64,000 nt of DNA from Mesostigma viride (Eukaryota > Streptophyta > Mesostigmatophyceae > Mesostigmatales > Mesostigmataceae), in the NCBI GenBank assembly GCA_009746045.1, contig RPFO01000312.1, positions 3,792,002 through 3,856,001 on the forward strand. The letters run 5' to 3'. Within the stretch, counting starts at the first letter, position 1. Every line of letters begins with the position of its first letter. The translations under genes were made by a program, and so were the position numbers. Positions 23,867 through 45,959 of the stretch are shown here, in pieces. The notes below the pieces were generated by a model, which had not been told where the DNA came from, did no database searches, and saw nothing but the letters and a program-made list of their open reading frames with translations.

Positions 23867-24399
23867 CCTGGTATTCTCACCTAAACTGTCCCTATGTACC
23901 TCACAAGATGTAGGGAACTGCGAAACCACAGGAATACCTAGAGAAGAGCGCTTCCTGGCTCACGAAAAACTCGCCGATTGAGTGCTTGACGTTCACGTTT
24001 GATAATGCTGAACTGCGTTATCAAATCATCTGCGTTATCAAATCATCATCTGGCAGAGTCACGTCACTTGGTTGGTGCCGGGCCCGCTACAAAAAACGTA
24101 GCGGGCCCGGTGATGTCGCTAGTACACCACCCGACTTTACATCGAGTCACTGTGAATGATATATATATGGCTGCCTACAGCACCGCGCATGGTGTCCAAG
24201 TAAAATTATGGCGCTGCCAAGGCTGCGTACCTGCCGTTATCGCCTTGGTCTTTGTCACGGTGGCGTTCTCCAATTCACGTTCAACGTCCACTTCCTGTGC
24301 CAGCTCTGGCGCGGCGCGTGCCCTTCGGGCTGAATTTCAAATTTCCGCGTGCAGTCCGTTGGAGAGGGGCGCTGCGTCCGGAGTCCGGACTTGGGGAAT

Positions 24400-24528
24400 G
24401 AGTTTTTGTAAACATCAGACACTGATTTCTTCAGACGATGCACAAGGCTGGGCGCGGCGCAGCGTGCGCAAGGCTGGCGTGCGCAAGGCTGGGGAGTGCG
24501 CGAGGCTGGGAGTGCGCAAGGCTGGGCG
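24400..24528. repeat. MULE left terminal inverted repeat
   Basis: Pairs with 38074-38202. After a 50-bp unique head it consists of GTGCGCAAGGCTGG-type units. A weaker match (GGCGTAAAACT, CGACGTAAA) extends to about 24580. The transposase start codon is about 210 bp beyond the core repeat. Confidence 0.88.
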
Positions 24529-24736
24529 CGGCGCGACTTGACAGCTACCCACTGGTGCGGCGTAAAACTCCAACCGACGTAAAAGTGTGGCTTGCAAAAG
24601 GCGCCAAATTTTGAGCAAGCAGGACTTGGGTCAAATTCGCCGATGCGACCTCTGGTGATCATGGCCGCAACTAGCCGACTGCAATCCTCGTGAAGAACGT
24701 CGCGGCTTGCGATTTCATTTCATAGGCACTATCATC

Positions 24737-34268
<9,532 letters not shown>

Positions 34269-35930
34269 TTCATCCCCTTCAATTAGTCCATCCCAGCCTT
34301 GTCCATTGTACCACTCGGTCACGAGATAGCTGCCCTTGGGTGGTGCCATGTCCGGCGGATGAGTTAAAATGTTGTTATTGTATTAAAGCATGGATAAAAT
34401 AATTGCATTTTCATTTTAGCAACATCAAAGAGACAACATAACATGTTCATAATTCAATTGTGATTGATTTGGGTTTGATAAACAGTGCTCTCAACGTTTT
34501 CCAATTCATCTACACCTTAGTCATGAATTTCAATACAAAATGCTGGTGGGATGGTGATGCATGGAGCATGAATTAATGGATTAAAATATTTACTCATATA
34601 ATTTTAACACCTAAAAAGTGATTTCAGTCGTCACATGCAATGTTGGGCTACCACCTCTTTTGTTTTGGAATTTTGGCACAGTATCGAGAAAGAGGTAATT
34701 CCAAAGTTTGCCAATGACTGCATGGTCTCGGAGCTAAACCAAGAGTTGTGTGTACGACCCTCATTTGTCGTGGCATGATCCACGTAGGGTCTGAGTACAA
34801 GGCTAACCAGGACAGTCATAATGCGTACACTCTATGCTCCTAGTACTTGTTGATATTGACATATTCTCCAGATTTCTGGCCTGCGCCGGTAGTCGCTTTG
34901 ATATTGCATTCATTATGCTCACGTGATGCATGTCACGATAATATTATACTGTCTAACGTATTAGTTGCATTGAATTGAAGCGTTACTCCGTTGGGAGATC
35001 ACGTAACACATGTCCGGTAGTCTGTAATATTAAGGCAGATGGTGCGCAAGGATAGATGGCAAGTAGTGATGAAGGAGACCACCCCCAAGTCTGTGGGGGC
35101 TCCGCGTGTGACCAAGTATGGCATTCATAGCGATTCGGGCCGCGGTGCCCACACCCCTGTAACTAGGACCTAGATAGCTTATACCATCCATTCCATCCCA
35201 TGTTCCCCTCCCACTGAGGACTTATGCTCACGTGACGCAGTCACGTGTCTATTAATTAATTAATTAATGTCCGGTAGGGGCACCTCGGGTAACCCGCTAC
35301 GGTCGGCACAGTGCCACCGGCCGCGGGGCCCACAATCCTGCTACCCGTGCTTAGATAGTTTCTTTCGCATGTCATCCATTCCCTTCATGAGGATACTGCT
35401 CACGCAGTCACGTGGTATTAATTAATTAATTAAATGTCCGTGAGAGGGGGTACATGGTCTATAAGCGTGCTAAGCAACAACCTGCAAATGATGTAAACTT
35501 AATAATGCTCACGTGATGTTTGTTAATTATAATATTGATAATTGTCTCTTGTTCACGTGGTGCAGTCACGTTCTTATCGCACGCAATTGATAGCACTGTT
35601 ACGAGTTAACCCACCTCTATGTGAGAACCTGTACGTCTCCACCGTTGGCACTCGAATGGTACCTATCACCACTAAAGATGATTTAGAGGAATCGTTCGCG
35701 ACAGCTAGATTGCAATGAAGCTTGATACATGTTCAGCTGCAATAAAACACATTTCCCAATTAACACAAGCAACAGCTATTGTGTGGGTCGACAACAACCA
35801 ACTAACTATGAGCCCAACTCGAACGTATCGACGTTGGCTAGACTGCCATTATTGTTCTCACGACAGACCATACATTGAGGTGCTCACAGAACGCTGGCAC
35901 CAAGGGCAGAGGACATACAGGTAAAAACCA
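34269..35930. other. Non-coding part of the MULE with LINE-tail scraps
   Basis: AT-rich and without a convincing ORF. TGCTCACGTGA-type motifs (containing CACGTG) recur near 34916, 35227, 35398, 35507 and 35550, two followed by TTAATTAA runs and ATGTCCG. A LINE-type terminal hairpin CTCCGTTGGGAG lies at 34986-34997. These look like stacked retroposon tails. Confidence 0.5.
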
Positions 35931-35934
35931 TGAC

Positions 35935-37300
35935 ATGAGTAGGAACGGGCATGGCATGACTAGGAACGTGTACAGCATGACTAGGAACGGGTATGGCATG
36001 ACTAGGAAGTAGGAACAGGTATGGCATGACTAGGAAAGAGCATGGCATGACTAGGAACGGGCATGGCATGACTAGGAACGGGTGTGGCATGACTAGGAAC
36101 GTGTACAACATGACTAGGAACGGGTATGGCATGACTAGGAATGAGTATGTCATGACTCGGAACGGGTATGGCATGACTCGGAACGACCATGGCATGACTA
36201 GGAACGGGTACAGCATGACTAGGAACGGGTATGGCATGACTAGGAATGAGTATGTCATGACTCGGAACGGGTATGGCATGACTCGGAACGACCATGGCAT
36301 GACTAGGAACGGGTATGGCATGACTAGGAACGGGTGTGGCATGACTAGGAGCGTGTACAGCATGACTAGGAACGGGTATGGCATGACTAGGAACGGGTAT
36401 GGCATGACTAGGAACGGGTATGGCATGACTAGGAACGGGCATGGCATGACTAGGAACGGGTGTGGCATGACTAGGAACGGGCATGGCATGACTAGGAACG
36501 GCCATGGCATGACTAGGAACGGGCATGGCATGACTAGGAACGGGTATGGCATGACTAGGAACGGGTATGGCATGACTAGGAACGGGTATGGCATGACTAG
36601 GAACGGGCATGGCATGACTAGTAACGAGTATGGCATGACTAGGAACGGGCATGGCATGACTAGGAACGGGTATGGCATGACTCGGAACGACCATGGCATG
36701 ACTAGGAACGGCCATGGCATGACTAGGAACGGGTATGGCATGACGTGGCCCACGCGCATGTGCGCCCATAATGGCCCCCATGGATGATGCTTTCAGTATT
36801 TAGCCGCGCCCAGCCTACAATGGGACCTCCCATGGATGATGCATTAAGAATTTAGCCATGCGATGCCTATGCAGGGAGTTACTCTCTGCTGAGATGCCAT
36901 GTGTACACCAGCTATAGCCTAGCCACATACCCTCCACCCCATATGTCATGCAGGCCTTCTAGGCCCTCTCCTCAAGCCCCCCCCTGGGTGCCTGTGCTTG
37001 TTAAGGAGGCATGAACCATCATGGCGGTGCAGGTGCACCTTGTGCACCCAGAGCAGGTGACAGTTGTACATCCTCCACCTGCAGGTTGTAGCCCTGATTG
37101 TATTACAAACCCATAGATGCCCTTTTCTCAGGGCTATGTGTTACATATGCTCCCAACGGAGCTATCATTTTAATTAATTAATTAATTAATGGCATGACTA
37201 GGAACGGGAGTGACATGACTAGGAACGACCATGGCATGACTCGGAACGACCATGGCATGACTAGGAAGGAGCATGGCATGACTAGGAACGGGTATGGCGG
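35935..37300. repeat. 21-bp minisatellite (GGTATGGCATGACTAGGAAC unit)
   Basis: About 38 copies to 36744 and about five more after 37191, separated by an inserted LINE tail. Units differ at the GGTATGG and GAACG positions. The length, divisible by three, leaves long open frames (MTRNGYG and VMPYPFL repeats) on both strands, which I do not regard as genes. Confidence 0.92.
36745..37190 (+). mobile_element. 5'-truncated LINE 3' tail inserted in the minisatellite
   Basis: 446 bp ending in hairpin CTCCCAACGGAG (37150-37161) and a TTAATTAA-type tail. GGCATGAC occurs on both sides (36737-36744, 37191-37198), consistent with an 8-bp target duplication, though the same motif occurs in every minisatellite unit. 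It is nearly identical, in inverted orientation, to 41800-42240. Confidence 0.8.
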
Positions 37301-38008
37301 CCAAGCACGTGGGCGGGTTCGTGCTATTCGTACCGTTGATGCTGAAGAGTCACAGGTATCGTTGGAACGGAACGGTCCAGGGGTCGCAGGCGGTTCTTCC
37401 CGGGACTGATCTTCCAGCGCTGCAAGAAAATCACGAACATGTCCCTGGTTGGGTAAAGAAAGCAGGCAAACCCCGACCGGCCGACCGCGTCCCCACCGTG
37501 CATGTACCTTGGTAAGACGTACGTAAGGTTCTGTGGGCTGAACTGACCGCGCTTCAAGAATATGACGATTTGAAGCCACTATGAAGGTATATGCAAACCA
37601 TGTCGGCGTCATCCGCTCGACCCCTCTTACTCAGATATAGTTGGATATGCAGCATAAAAAGCAACGGGGAGAAATTGTCAATGACTATGATCCCCCAACT
37701 GTGGGTGTTAGGAAATAGAAAAAGCATGGCAGGCATAGCTTGCGTGCAACATTGGGGGTCGGAAATTCTAGTCGGGGGGTCAGTGGACTCCAACGTGGAC
37801 TCGAGACTCAGATTGATTGATTATTGAGGGTAAACTGCACGACTACAGGCTCTTTGCGCGCGCCACATGTTAAGTAATCATGCCATCAGCTGCCATTTTG
37901 AACGCATCATAAGGAAACCCGTCGGGTTAAAAACTAAGATCTAAACGGCCATCACCACTCGCATCGACGACGAAATTCGGCTAAGTCCAAAGGCAGCCGA
38001 TACGATTT
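37300..38008. other. MULE right arm, no recognised gene
   Basis: Mixed-composition sequence between the minisatellite and the right terminal repeat. Open frames are under 150 codons and lack any family signature. Confidence 0.5.
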
Positions 38009-38073
38009 ACGTCGTTTGCAGTTTTACGCGCCAGCCTTGCGCACGCTGCCGCGCCGCGCCCAGCCACGATGCA

Positions 38074-38202
38074 CTCCCAGCCTTGCGCACTCCCAGCCTC
38101 GCGCACTCCCCAGCCTTGCGCACGCCAGCCTTGCGCACGCTGCGCCGCGCCCAGCCTTGTGCATCGTCTGAAGAAATCAGTGTCTGATGTTTACAAAAAC
38201 TC
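38074..38202. repeat. MULE right terminal inverted repeat
   Basis: Complement of 24400-24528, ending CAAAAACTC at 38202. It holds one extra GTGCATCGTGGCTGG unit compared with the left end, so the two repeats have diverged by repeat-number change. Confidence 0.88.
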
Positions 38203-38212
38203 CTTGGGGAAT

Positions 38213-40595
38213 TCGGAGGCTGCTGGTCGCACAAAAGATCGTTGTTGGCTGTTGAGTGATGTCCGACTGGCACGATGGAGAGGGCTCCATCACATTGGCG
38301 ACCTCAACAGTGGCCCACATGTACCGACGAGACCTGCATCTCGAGCTTGTCGGCCCTCACGCTGCAGCTGTCGCCATGCGAGACGCCCTGAGACTCTCGG
38401 CATGATTTTTCCCGTGCAACATCACGCCCTCGATTCGCAGCAAGGCCCGTCTGCTCCAATATGGCCGACTGCGGGCTGTGCCGTAACAGGAAATGTCCGG
38501 GTGATGGCAGGCAGTGCCTACCCATCCCACCGCACGCACCGCGTCAAGCAATATTTCCACTTCCGCTGCTGCTGGGCACCGGGCTACTGCCTACATTTCT
38601 TCAATCGCTCCATCGCCTCCTCCATGGTGCCTCGCTCCCTGCGGCCCCTCCGCCACGCCGGATATCCATGGCAATCAAGCCTACCGGCTACCACCATACC
38701 GGCCACGAGCCCTTGCTGCACCAAACGAAGTGTGCGGCCCCGAATTAAGTGAAGTACACGGCAGGACTGGGAACCACCTGAAATTACATCGGGGTCTCCA
38801 GTGGACTTGGCGTCACATCTTGCTAACGTTGTCACTGTCGGCAGTTGTCAGTTGCTGTTGGTTGTTGCATGCTGAGGGTTGCAGATGTTCTAGGAACAGC
38901 TGGTCCAATGTTGCTATGCATGCAGTTACTCTTGCCATTACGTGTGTCCGTGTGCCTCCAACCATCCCGCCACGATGCCAGCACCCTCCACCCCGCTAAC
39001 TCCCACTCGCCCCACTCCCCTGCCTGTTCCATACCCGCCCCACCCACAAATATACGTCACAGACATCCACATGCCGTTATCCATCCCCACCTGCCGTTAT
39101 CCATCACGGACTACTCTCGCCCCCACGCTGAGGTCCCCCACAACACCGTAACACCGCCCTCCTCCCCCAAACCATCCGATGACCCACCCGACCATCCACC
39201 TTGAGTCCCCCCAAACCAACCTATCTGACTACCACCCTTCCGTATTACATACACCACCTTCCACACCAACATAACAAACCACCTACTAAACAAACCTACC
39301 GCCCCACAACGAGGTTCCCCTACACCACTGCACCCCGCCCACCCCGCCCCCCGCTGCCCCAACATACGATGACTCCACCCCACCATCCACGTGAAGCATA
39401 ACCATCCACCCCGGCCTCCGGGGCAACCAATCAGCTGTCCACTCAACCATAACTGACACTGCTGCACCGACCACCGGCAAGCCCGCCTACGTACCATACC
39501 CAAGCCACCCGCGCAACCCAAGCATCCCCAACCCTCACACGAACCTGTGACCTACGCACGAGCTACCTACAACTGCGACTCACAACTACTACATAATCAA
39601 CCCATAACAATGTCCCCCATGACCCCCGCCAAAGGGGGGGGTCCCCCCAATAGTCCAACACACACACACACACACACACACACTCTACAATACCCAGGAC
39701 CACGAGTACCCACCCAATTCACCTCCCACAACGGTATCACCCACGAGTCCAGTGCCCCACCCATGTCCACAGCGACACCCCGGAGACTTCACCACGCCCA
39801 CCGACTGCACGCACGCACACCTAGCTGCACACTCCCACGCACCTACCCTCGCACGCACGCATGCACGCAGCCATCAACCCACCCACCAAGGCACGCCTGC
39901 ACAAACGCGCACATGCACAAGTGCACGCACACGCACACATAGCTGCACACTCTCACGCACCCACTCACGCACGCACGCCTGCACACAGCCATCAACCCAC
40001 CCGCCAAGGCACGCCTGCACAAACGCACTCATGCACAACTGCACGCACTCGCCCACGCACGCACACCTAGCTGCACGCCTGCACGCAGTCACGCAATGCA
40101 TGGCAGCATGCCCGCCTTCTATATCATTCTTGGAATATCATGTTGCATATGGCATTATTATCATGTTTGTAAATTTAACTCCTTGCTTTCTGTATGCTTT
40201 CTTTCTTTGGGGGATGACTTGATGCAGATCGTGGAGCATACAAGCTCGACGAGAAGACGTACACATCAATATTGAGTGAAACCACCGTTGCTGGGCTCTG
40301 GCATGCCAGCTGTTATATGGCCATGAGCCATCAGCTAGCAATCCAGAAATAGGATGAGAGCAGTTTTGAGTCGATGTTTTATATTTTGATGGTATTGAAA
40401 TGATGAGTCACAGAATGCCACAATGAAACATAAGTTCATTACTATCAAACAGCGTGATGCCATGAATGCCACGCCTAATACCACAAGATGTGCTAATAAC
40501 GTATTTAATTCATTAATGAATTGTTGGATTTATTGCATGATGGTGTTATGCTTGTTAGAATACACATTTAATTCTGGCAATGGCATGCCTGAGAA
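38213..40595. other. Right arm of the CACTA-like element, low complexity
   Basis: 38213-38940 has mixed composition with no convincing gene. 38940-40100 is strongly C/A-rich (CACCC, CCCAC) with a CA run at 39659-39683 and GCACGCAC/CTGCACAC repeats at 39790-40095. Open frames here are compositional artefacts. No transposase domain was recognised. Confidence 0.55.
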
Positions 40596-40922
40596 AATGC
40601 CCTGAGATTTTCAGCGCCTGAGAAAATGCCCTGAGATTTTCAGCCTGAGAAAAAAAAATCTCAGTGTCCACGTAAAATCTCAGTTTCCACTTAGCCCTGA
40701 GATTTCCTGAGATTTCCTGAGAAAAAGCCAATTTTCTCAGGCCAATCTCAGGAAATCTCAGGTCACTTTCTCAGGAAATCTCAGGAAATCTCAGGAAAAT
40801 CTCAGGAAATCTCAGGAAATCTCAGGAAATCTCAGGAAATCTCAGGAAATCTCAGTTTTTTTCTCAGGAAATCTCAGGAAATCTCAGGAAATCTCAGTTT
40901 TCTCAGTAGCGAGTTCCTAGTG
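40596..40922. repeat. Right subterminal CTGAG/CTCAG repeats
   Basis: Mirror of the left array: runs of GGAAATCTCA at about 40745-40910 with opposed copies at 40596-40735, ending in the 12-bp terminal repeat. Confidence 0.85.
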
Positions 40923-40924
40923 TG

Positions 40925-41788
40925 GGCGTGTCAAACACTCGGGTGTCCAGAACCGAGGTGCACCTGGGCTGCCATACCACCACGTAGTCCAGACAGGCCT
41001 GACGGCCGTTAGGGCCCCGAAAAGTGACCAAGTCCTGTGAGGGACGTTGGAAGTGGCAGTTGACAGCAACCATCCCGCTATCCCGCAAAAAGGCAGAAAA
41101 CAGGGGAGTGTTGTCGTTAGCAGCCGTGTCAGCAGGCGCAAAGCGACTGCCATGGCAGTGCCCACGGGGAGCGTGGCATTGGCGTTGAGCAGCATAACCA
41201 AAAAGTGGCGGGCCGGGGTGGCCCCCTCAAGCTAGGCGATGCAAGGCCTCGAAGAACTTCTGGCATTCCGGCTCAGGTAGGTCTACCACTATGGGGTGCG
41301 TAGCCCACCCCCACCGTGAGGTGGTGTTTAGACCGCCCCTCGACGGAGGTGAAATGTGCTACCATAAGGCGTGGGGTTAGAAACTTCAGCGTGCTGAGGC
41401 TGGCGACTGCCGGCCAGCGGCGAACACAAAAGACCAACACCACCTTGGCCTAGTGTACCACTGCCAGCGAAACAAAACCGCCAGCCACCTGCCAGGCGAT
41501 CAGTGCTCACCATGCCAAGTGGCACCGTGCGGCGATGCTCTTGCACGCCTAGAATAGACACACGATGGGCTATGCAAAAGGCGACGAGCTCCTCTACCCC
41601 GCGGTAGCTATGATCGCCATCTGCTAGTAGCAATGTACGTGCGTTAAAAGTCGCGAGGGCCAAGGATGCCTGCTGGCCCAACAGGGGAGAACGGCGATAT
41701 GCCAGGGGATGGGGATGGATGCAGCGGGAGGTGGGGGTGGGGATGGAACGGAGGGGAGGGAAGCGGAGGCCCATGCTATGTCCTGGCA
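40925..41788 (-). pseudogene. LINE APE-type endonuclease, N-terminal half
   Basis: On - it reads ATFNARTLLLADGDHS, then HRVSILGVQEHR (catalytic Asn and Glu regions), GTLGQGGVGLL, then after a frame change LLNANATLPVG (where GDxN is usual) and GPNGRQACLDYVVV, ending VFDTPT at the CACTA-like insertion. The rest, from VCSDH, resumes at 21447. Frame changes and loss of the Asp in the LNANAT stretch show the copy is dead. Confidence 0.75.
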
Positions 41789-41799
41789 ATGATCAGATT

Positions 41800-42957
41800 A
41801 ATTAATTAATTAAAATCATAGCTCCGTTGGGAGCATATGTAACACATATAGCCCTGAGAAAGGGGCATCTATGGGTTTGTAATACAATCAGGGCTACAAC
41901 CTGCAGGTGGAGGATGTACAACTGTCACCTGCTCTGGGTGCACAAGGTGCACCTGCACCGCCATGATGGTTCATGCCTCCTTAACAAGCACAGGCACCCA
42001 GGGGGGGCTTGAGGAGAGGGCCTAGAAGGCCTGCATGACATATGGGGTGGAGGGTATGTGGCTAGGCTATAGCTGGTGTACACATGGCATCTCAGCAGAG
42101 AGTAACTCCCTGCATAGGCATCGCATGGCTAAATTCTTAATGCATCATCCATGGGAGGTCCCATTGTAGGCTGGGCGCAGCTAAATACTGAAAGCATCAT
42201 CCATGGGGGCCATTATGGGCGCACATGCGCGTGGGCCACTTGCAAAGGCTAAGCCTATCTAATCTACACTACTGGTATATTCCCTAGTCTGGGGTGGCAG
42301 GAGGGGCCTGCCAGGGCTTGTGGTCAACGTGGATGACCGCCCCCCTCCAGTATACCGGCTTCCCCCCTGCACGCTGCCGGAGCTGAAGGTAGGTCGGCCA
42401 TAGCTCGCGTCGCCGCTGTTGCTGGGCCAAGGTCAAGTCATCGTCCAGCGTGAAGCGAGTCTCCGAGAGCTTCTTGCGGCATTTAAGGAACGCCAGCTTG
42501 TCCGTCATGTACTTAAAGGTGAGGAGAACGGGTGCCGGGCCAGCCTTCCCCCGCGCGCGGGGGATCGAGGCGGACAGCCGACATGTCCAGCTCACCGAGT
42601 GAGTAACATGGGGGCAAGAATGGCGCGCTTAAATGCCTCAAGAAGGCTCGTGGAGGTCTCACCTGCCGGCTGCATGGTCGAAGTGCTTGACGATGACATT
42701 GTGGCTGCGCTTGTCGATCGAGCTCGGCCGCCTCGCGAAGGTCGAGGGCTTGTTGCTTGAGTTGTGCCGCGATGGTGGAGGTGGTGGAGGTGGTATGATG
42801 CTTAAACAAGTCCGCCCAGGTGGAGGGAACATCACTGGCCGGGCCAGCAGGTGCCGGCTGGGCAGCGATTTCCTGCACCGCTTGGGCGGTGAGGCCGGCG
42901 GTGTCATGCAAGCTCTCGAGGGCGGTGGCGGTGGCTTGAAGGCGTTGGTCGTGATGA
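41800..42957 (-). mobile_element. Half-LINE: ORF1-only retroposon with 11-bp target duplication
   Basis: Flanked by ATGATCAGATT at 41789-41799 and 42958-42968. On - it holds LINE ORF1: KRSHNVIVKHFD (shifted frame), then VLLTFKYMTDKLAFLKCRKK, TLDDDLTLAQQQRRRELWP and KPVYWRGAVIHVDHKPW, the L1 ORF1p RNA-binding and C-terminal pattern. It passes straight into a 3' tail with hairpin CTCCCAACGGAG (41822-41833) and TTAA repeats. No endonuclease or RT lies between. The 50.2-51.4 kb copy has the same structure, so this is a family rather than one deletion. Confidence 0.8.
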
Positions 42958-42968
42958 ATGATCAGATT

Positions 42969-43340
42969 ACTTGCCCACACTCCTTGTTATATGATATGCT
43001 CACATGGGTCTTATTGCACCCACAGAATTGCCGGATCGTCTATCGTGTCTGATTGCTGCTGTGGGAAAATTAAAAATTAAATTAAATTATAACATGATTC
43101 CGTTGGGGGATCATGTAGCACATATTCCCTTGCTGGATGGATGGAGGTGGGCAAAGCCGCGAAACCGAACTAATCTAACTCTAAGCTATATAATCTAACT
43201 ATAATCTAGAAAACCTGCTGTGGTATGCCTCTGGCATGAAGGAGAAAGGGGACTCTCTGCCCTTTCTTTCTGTTGTGCACATACAGGTATTAAAAGCACT
43301 CCGGTGCTTCGTGACTCCAGGCCACTAACGGGAGCACGAG
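42969..43340 (+). repeat. LINE 3' tail relic
   Basis: Shares CATGGGTCTTATTGCACCCA with copies near 45745 and 52960, then breaks into a second tail type (TTCCGTTGGGGGATCATG, about 43097) before returning to a degraded GCTTCGTGACTCC end. A composite of two insertions. Confidence 0.6.
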
Positions 43341-43640
<300 letters not shown>

Positions 43641-43680
43641 CTAATTAATGCAGCTAGAGCTCTCTTAAGTGTGCATGGAG

Positions 43681-43858
43681 TAAGGAACGGCACTGCAGGG
43701 TGCATGCCTACCGCCTGAGTGCCCCATCCACGGGACAAGGCTGGCCCCCCACCAGTGGTCTGCATCTTTAAAGATGCAGACCACTGGTGGGGGGCCAGCC
43801 TTGTCCCGTGGATGGGGCACTCAGGCGGTAGGCATGCACCCTGCAGTGCCGTTCCTTA
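43681..43858. repeat. 178-bp perfect palindrome
   Basis: Two 89-bp arms, perfectly complementary, meet at CTTTAAAG (centre between 43769 and 43770) with no spacer. Such a sequence extrudes as a cruciform or, in RNA, forms an 89-bp hairpin. No similar sequence is seen elsewhere in the window. Confidence 0.95.
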
Positions 43859-43949
43859 ATCGTGCAGCTCCAATATAGCGACATTGCAGCCTGAGTTCGG
43901 TTAGCTCTCTGGCCGGAAGAAGCTGGTGACTACCTCCTGTGCACATGCA

Positions 43950-44300
43950 TGGTGGCTCGACGACGACCTGACGCCATGCAGCCCGGCCAGGCATGCAGCG
44001 CAGCAGCGCCACGACCAGTCCGGCCCGACTACATCCGCCACAACCGACCAGCCCTGCTGAGAAGCCCAAAGTGTACTGCATGGCGGGGCGGCCGGGCCGG
44101 ACCTTAATTTACCAAAGACCTGCATGCATCGGCATGGTCGCTCGACGACGACCTGAGTGACGCCAGCCCAGCAGCGCAGCAGCGCCACATGCAACCAGTG
44201 GCCCGACTACATCCGCCACAACGGACCAGCCCCGAGAAGCCCAAAGTGTACTGGCGGGGCGGGAACCTGGAATTGGGGCCAGAATCTTGATATTGGAGCC
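43950..44300 (+). pseudogene. Two tandem LINE ORF1 C-terminal scraps
   Basis: Two degraded copies (about 43955-44080 and 44145-44270) of the segment that elsewhere encodes DDDLTPAQQQQRRDLWPEY and KPKVYWRGG; the second retains MTPAQQ and WPDYIRHN. Both are broken by short insertions and stops. Confidence 0.6.
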
Positions 44301-44439
44301 ACGAGCCACGAGGTAGCCATGGCTGACGGCGGAGCTCATAACTTTTACGTTTGGTGGGCACCAAATTCGGCTGTGAATATATCACAATCGCTTCGTCTTT
44401 CTAAGACGCACACGCTGATCTATTCTTCCGAAAAAAAAA

Positions 44440-45125
44440 TAAATTATAACATGACTCCGTTGGGAGATCATGTAGCACATATTCCCTTGCTGGATGGATG
44501 GAGGTCCACGGGCAGAGCCGCGAAACCGAACTAATCTAACTCTACTAAGCTAATCTAATCTAGAAAACCCTACCTATTCTACTCAGCAAAGCGCCCCTTC
44601 CTCTTGGGGGGAGGAGGCTTGCCCACAGGGGCGCGGGCGTATGAGCCTCAGGACAATGGTCTTCCACCTAGCTCTTCTTCGGTCCTGCATGCATAGCAGC
44701 AGTCCAAGCAAGAGAGAGGGAGTGAATGCGATGTTCAAACGGGGCTGGGACCACTAGGTCGGCCAGCAACTGCTGCGGGTAGGTCGTGACAGGTTTGCCT
44801 ACCTAGCTTCTTAGGTATGTCCTTGGGGCCAGGCCACGTCAGGATATGCCGCCCTGCCAGGCTGGCCAAGCCGCTGGGGGCCGGCCAGACCGAGGTCGGT
44901 GTCTACCTGGCTGGTGCGAGCAAGATTAATTAAACACGTGCTCCCGTTGGGGAGTCACGGAGCACCGTACTGCTTTTAATCCCTGTGTGTGCACAACAGG
45001 AGAAAGGGCAGAGACCCCCAGTCTCCTTCATGCCTATGAGGCATGCCACAGCTGCACTCGGGCGCGCTAGCTAAACGGACACGCTAACGATCCGGCAGTC
45101 TGTGGGTGCAATAAGACCCATGTGA
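44440..45125 (-). repeat. Two LINE 3' ends in - orientation
   Basis: 44440-44690 copies the 3' end of the LINE at 20060-20330 (hairpin at 44455-44466; GCTTGCCCACAGGGGCG). 44935-45125 is a tail of the second family (hairpin at 44941-44954, then GGGTGCAATAAGACCCATG), inverted relative to 45735-45930. Confidence 0.65.
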
Positions 45126-45239
45126 GCAAGATGTCCTATACGAATGCTATCCTGCGCTGTCTAATCTCGTCCGAAATGCGAGGCATGCCCTGGTACAAAG
45201 ATTCTAAAGACCTATGCGTGGTAAACCCTACATTCAGGG

Positions 45240-45945
45240 CCTGACGGAGCATCCTGGTTACCGTGCCGTCTAGCTTGGCCGCCAGCTCCCGTGAGGACAA
45301 GCAGCGGTTCCTCTCCCGTCGCAAGCGGTTGCACGACCTCAGGTGCCTGGACGCTGGACGACGACCTGACCCCCGCTCAGCAGCAGCAGCGACGCGACCT
45401 GTGGCCGGAATACCTCCGCCACAAGCAGGACCCCCAAAAGCTAGCCCAAGGTGTACTGGAGGGGCGGGGCCCTGATGATCAACCACAAGACGTGGACGCC
45501 CCCCGCGGGCTATAGACTAGCTAATAGCCCTAGCTTGTATCCCTAGTGGTCACTGCCGCCATGGCAGCAATTTTTGCCTAGCTGTGCCAACATACCTAGA
45601 CACGTGCATCGCTCATGCACGGTATCACAACCAGCCATAGCCTTAGCTTAGTCCTTAATTGTACAGCCATGCTACGTAGTACGTCCTGGCTATGACCAGA
45701 TTCCTTGCACACGCTCCCTTAATTGTTATGCCATGCTCACATGGGTCTTATTGCACCCACAGATTGCCGGATCGTTATAGCGTGTCCGTTTATAGCTAGC
45801 GCGCGCCCGGATGCAGCTGTGGCATGCCTTAGTTAGGCATGAAGGAGACTGGGGGTCTCTGCCCTTTCTCCTGTTGTGCACACACAGGGATTAAAAGCAC
45901 TTCGGTGCTCCGTGACTCCCCAACGGGAGCACGAGTTTTTAATGA
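45240..45945 (+). pseudogene. LINE ORF1 C-terminal relic with 3' tail
   Basis: SREDKQRFLSRRKRLHDLR, then after a frame change WTLDDDLTPAQQQQRRDLWP and a degraded YWRGG end. It is followed by the tail with CATGGGTCTTATTGCACCCA and hairpin CTCCCCAACGGGAG at 45916-45929, then TTAATTAA. No endonuclease or RT is present. Confidence 0.7.
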
Positions 45946-45959
45946 ATTAATTAATTGGC

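Noticed and set aside
23999-24541. 180-aa + strand ORF
   Set aside because: It crosses the MULE left border and terminal repeat, so it cannot be one ancestral gene; no recognisable family.
35884-36787. 250-290-aa ORFs of MTRNGYG or VMPYPFL repeats
   Set aside because: A 21-bp minisatellite keeps frames open on both strands; no start context, splice support or family.
38925-40222. Pro/Thr/His-rich ORFs of up to 156 aa
   Set aside because: C/A-rich low-complexity DNA; no domain, start or splice evidence.
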